Part shown: one piece after another, positions 27,966 through 28,009 of the stretch
Position numbering within the stretch: the first letter of the stretch is position 1
Layout: each line of letters begins with the position of its first letter
NCBI GenBank assembly: GCA_949051815.1
Contig: CARQVR010000041.1
Span: 1 to 28,009 of the forward strand
Length of the DNA: 28,009 bases
Direction of reading: 5' to 3'
Source: an uncultured Lachnospiraceae bacterium
GTDB taxonomy: Bacteria > Bacillota > Clostridia > Lachnospirales > Lachnospiraceae
Notes under the pieces: model-generated
What the model was told of the DNA's origin: nothing
Seen by the model: only the letters and a program-made list of their open reading frames with translations
Database searches by the model: none
Made by a program: the position numbers and the translations under genes

Positions 27966-28009
27966 TTACTGCTCCAGATCAACCACATCCTGAGCTGCCT
28001 GCAGCGCCT
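27966..28009 (-). CDS. C-terminus of a sugar-binding protein (ABC transporter), cut by window edge
   Basis: Only the last 14 codons and the TAA are visible. They encode ALQAAQDVVDLEQ, the kind of amphipathic helical end seen in family 1 solute-binding proteins. Position directly upstream of two CUT1 permease genes on the same strand supports the call. Most of the gene lies beyond the right edge. Confidence 0.6.
   Translation of the reverse strand, partial: ALQAAQDVVDLEQ

Overview
The window looks like a chromosomal segment of a gut-type Clostridia bacterium, most likely Lachnospiraceae. The grounds are a moderately high GC content, strong GGAGG ribosome sites, a CD1871A-type CXXC micro-protein, an ECF sigma/DUF4179 pair, a tRNA-Leu(AAG) without encoded CCA, and a plant-oligosaccharide operon with its own AraC regulator. 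No database search was possible; family names come from motifs and memory.

Layout. 1-1655: 3' part of an ECF sigma gene and its DUF4179 membrane partner. 1752-1938: a tRNA-Leu unit with promoter and terminator. 2078-3109: an AT-rich, DUF6236-like accessory gene downstream of the tRNA. 3133-4964 (minus strand): two half-size chromate transporters, a doubtful small ORF and a VOC protein. 5082-7794 (minus): ADP-ribosylglycohydrolase-family protein, PfkB kinase and PnuC, with a divergent GntR/UTRA regulator (8134-8874). 8875-10257 (minus): an alpha/beta hydrolase and a methyltransferase. 10544-12304 (plus): a redox trio of TlpA-like lipoprotein, CD1871A CXXC micro-protein and membrane polyferredoxin. 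12355-20329 (minus): sugar-binding lipoprotein, two permeases, GH36 alpha-galactosidase, GH13_4 amylosucrase-like enzyme and a GNAT, with a divergent AraC regulator (20650-21501). 21593-23584 (plus): a FIST sensor plus a soluble chemoreceptor. 23612-25597 (minus): a GGDEF-degenerate EAL-LamG protein. 25890-28009 (minus): a second CUT1 sugar transporter, cut by the window edge at its binding protein.

How it fits together. The central operon reads as raffinose/melibiose-type use: uptake by the ABC transporter, removal of galactose by GH36, and processing of the released sucrose by the GH13_4 enzyme. No ABC ATPase is encoded here, so a shared MsmK-type ATPase elsewhere is presumed. The ARH-PfkB-PnuC genes suggest salvage of a ribosyl compound, possibly linked to NAD. 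FIST, the soluble MCP and GGDEF-EAL-LamG form a sensory block between two sugar transporters.

Most notable non-coding signals. A ~111-nt multi-stem element occurs twice (minus strand 17199-17310, plus strand 20506-20616) with the same architecture, conserved loops and base changes that compensate within stems. It lies upstream of the alpha-galactosidase and of the AraC gene. An exact 60-nt-period tandem array of hairpins lies between the second binding-protein gene and its permeases. The pnuC leader is densely structured.
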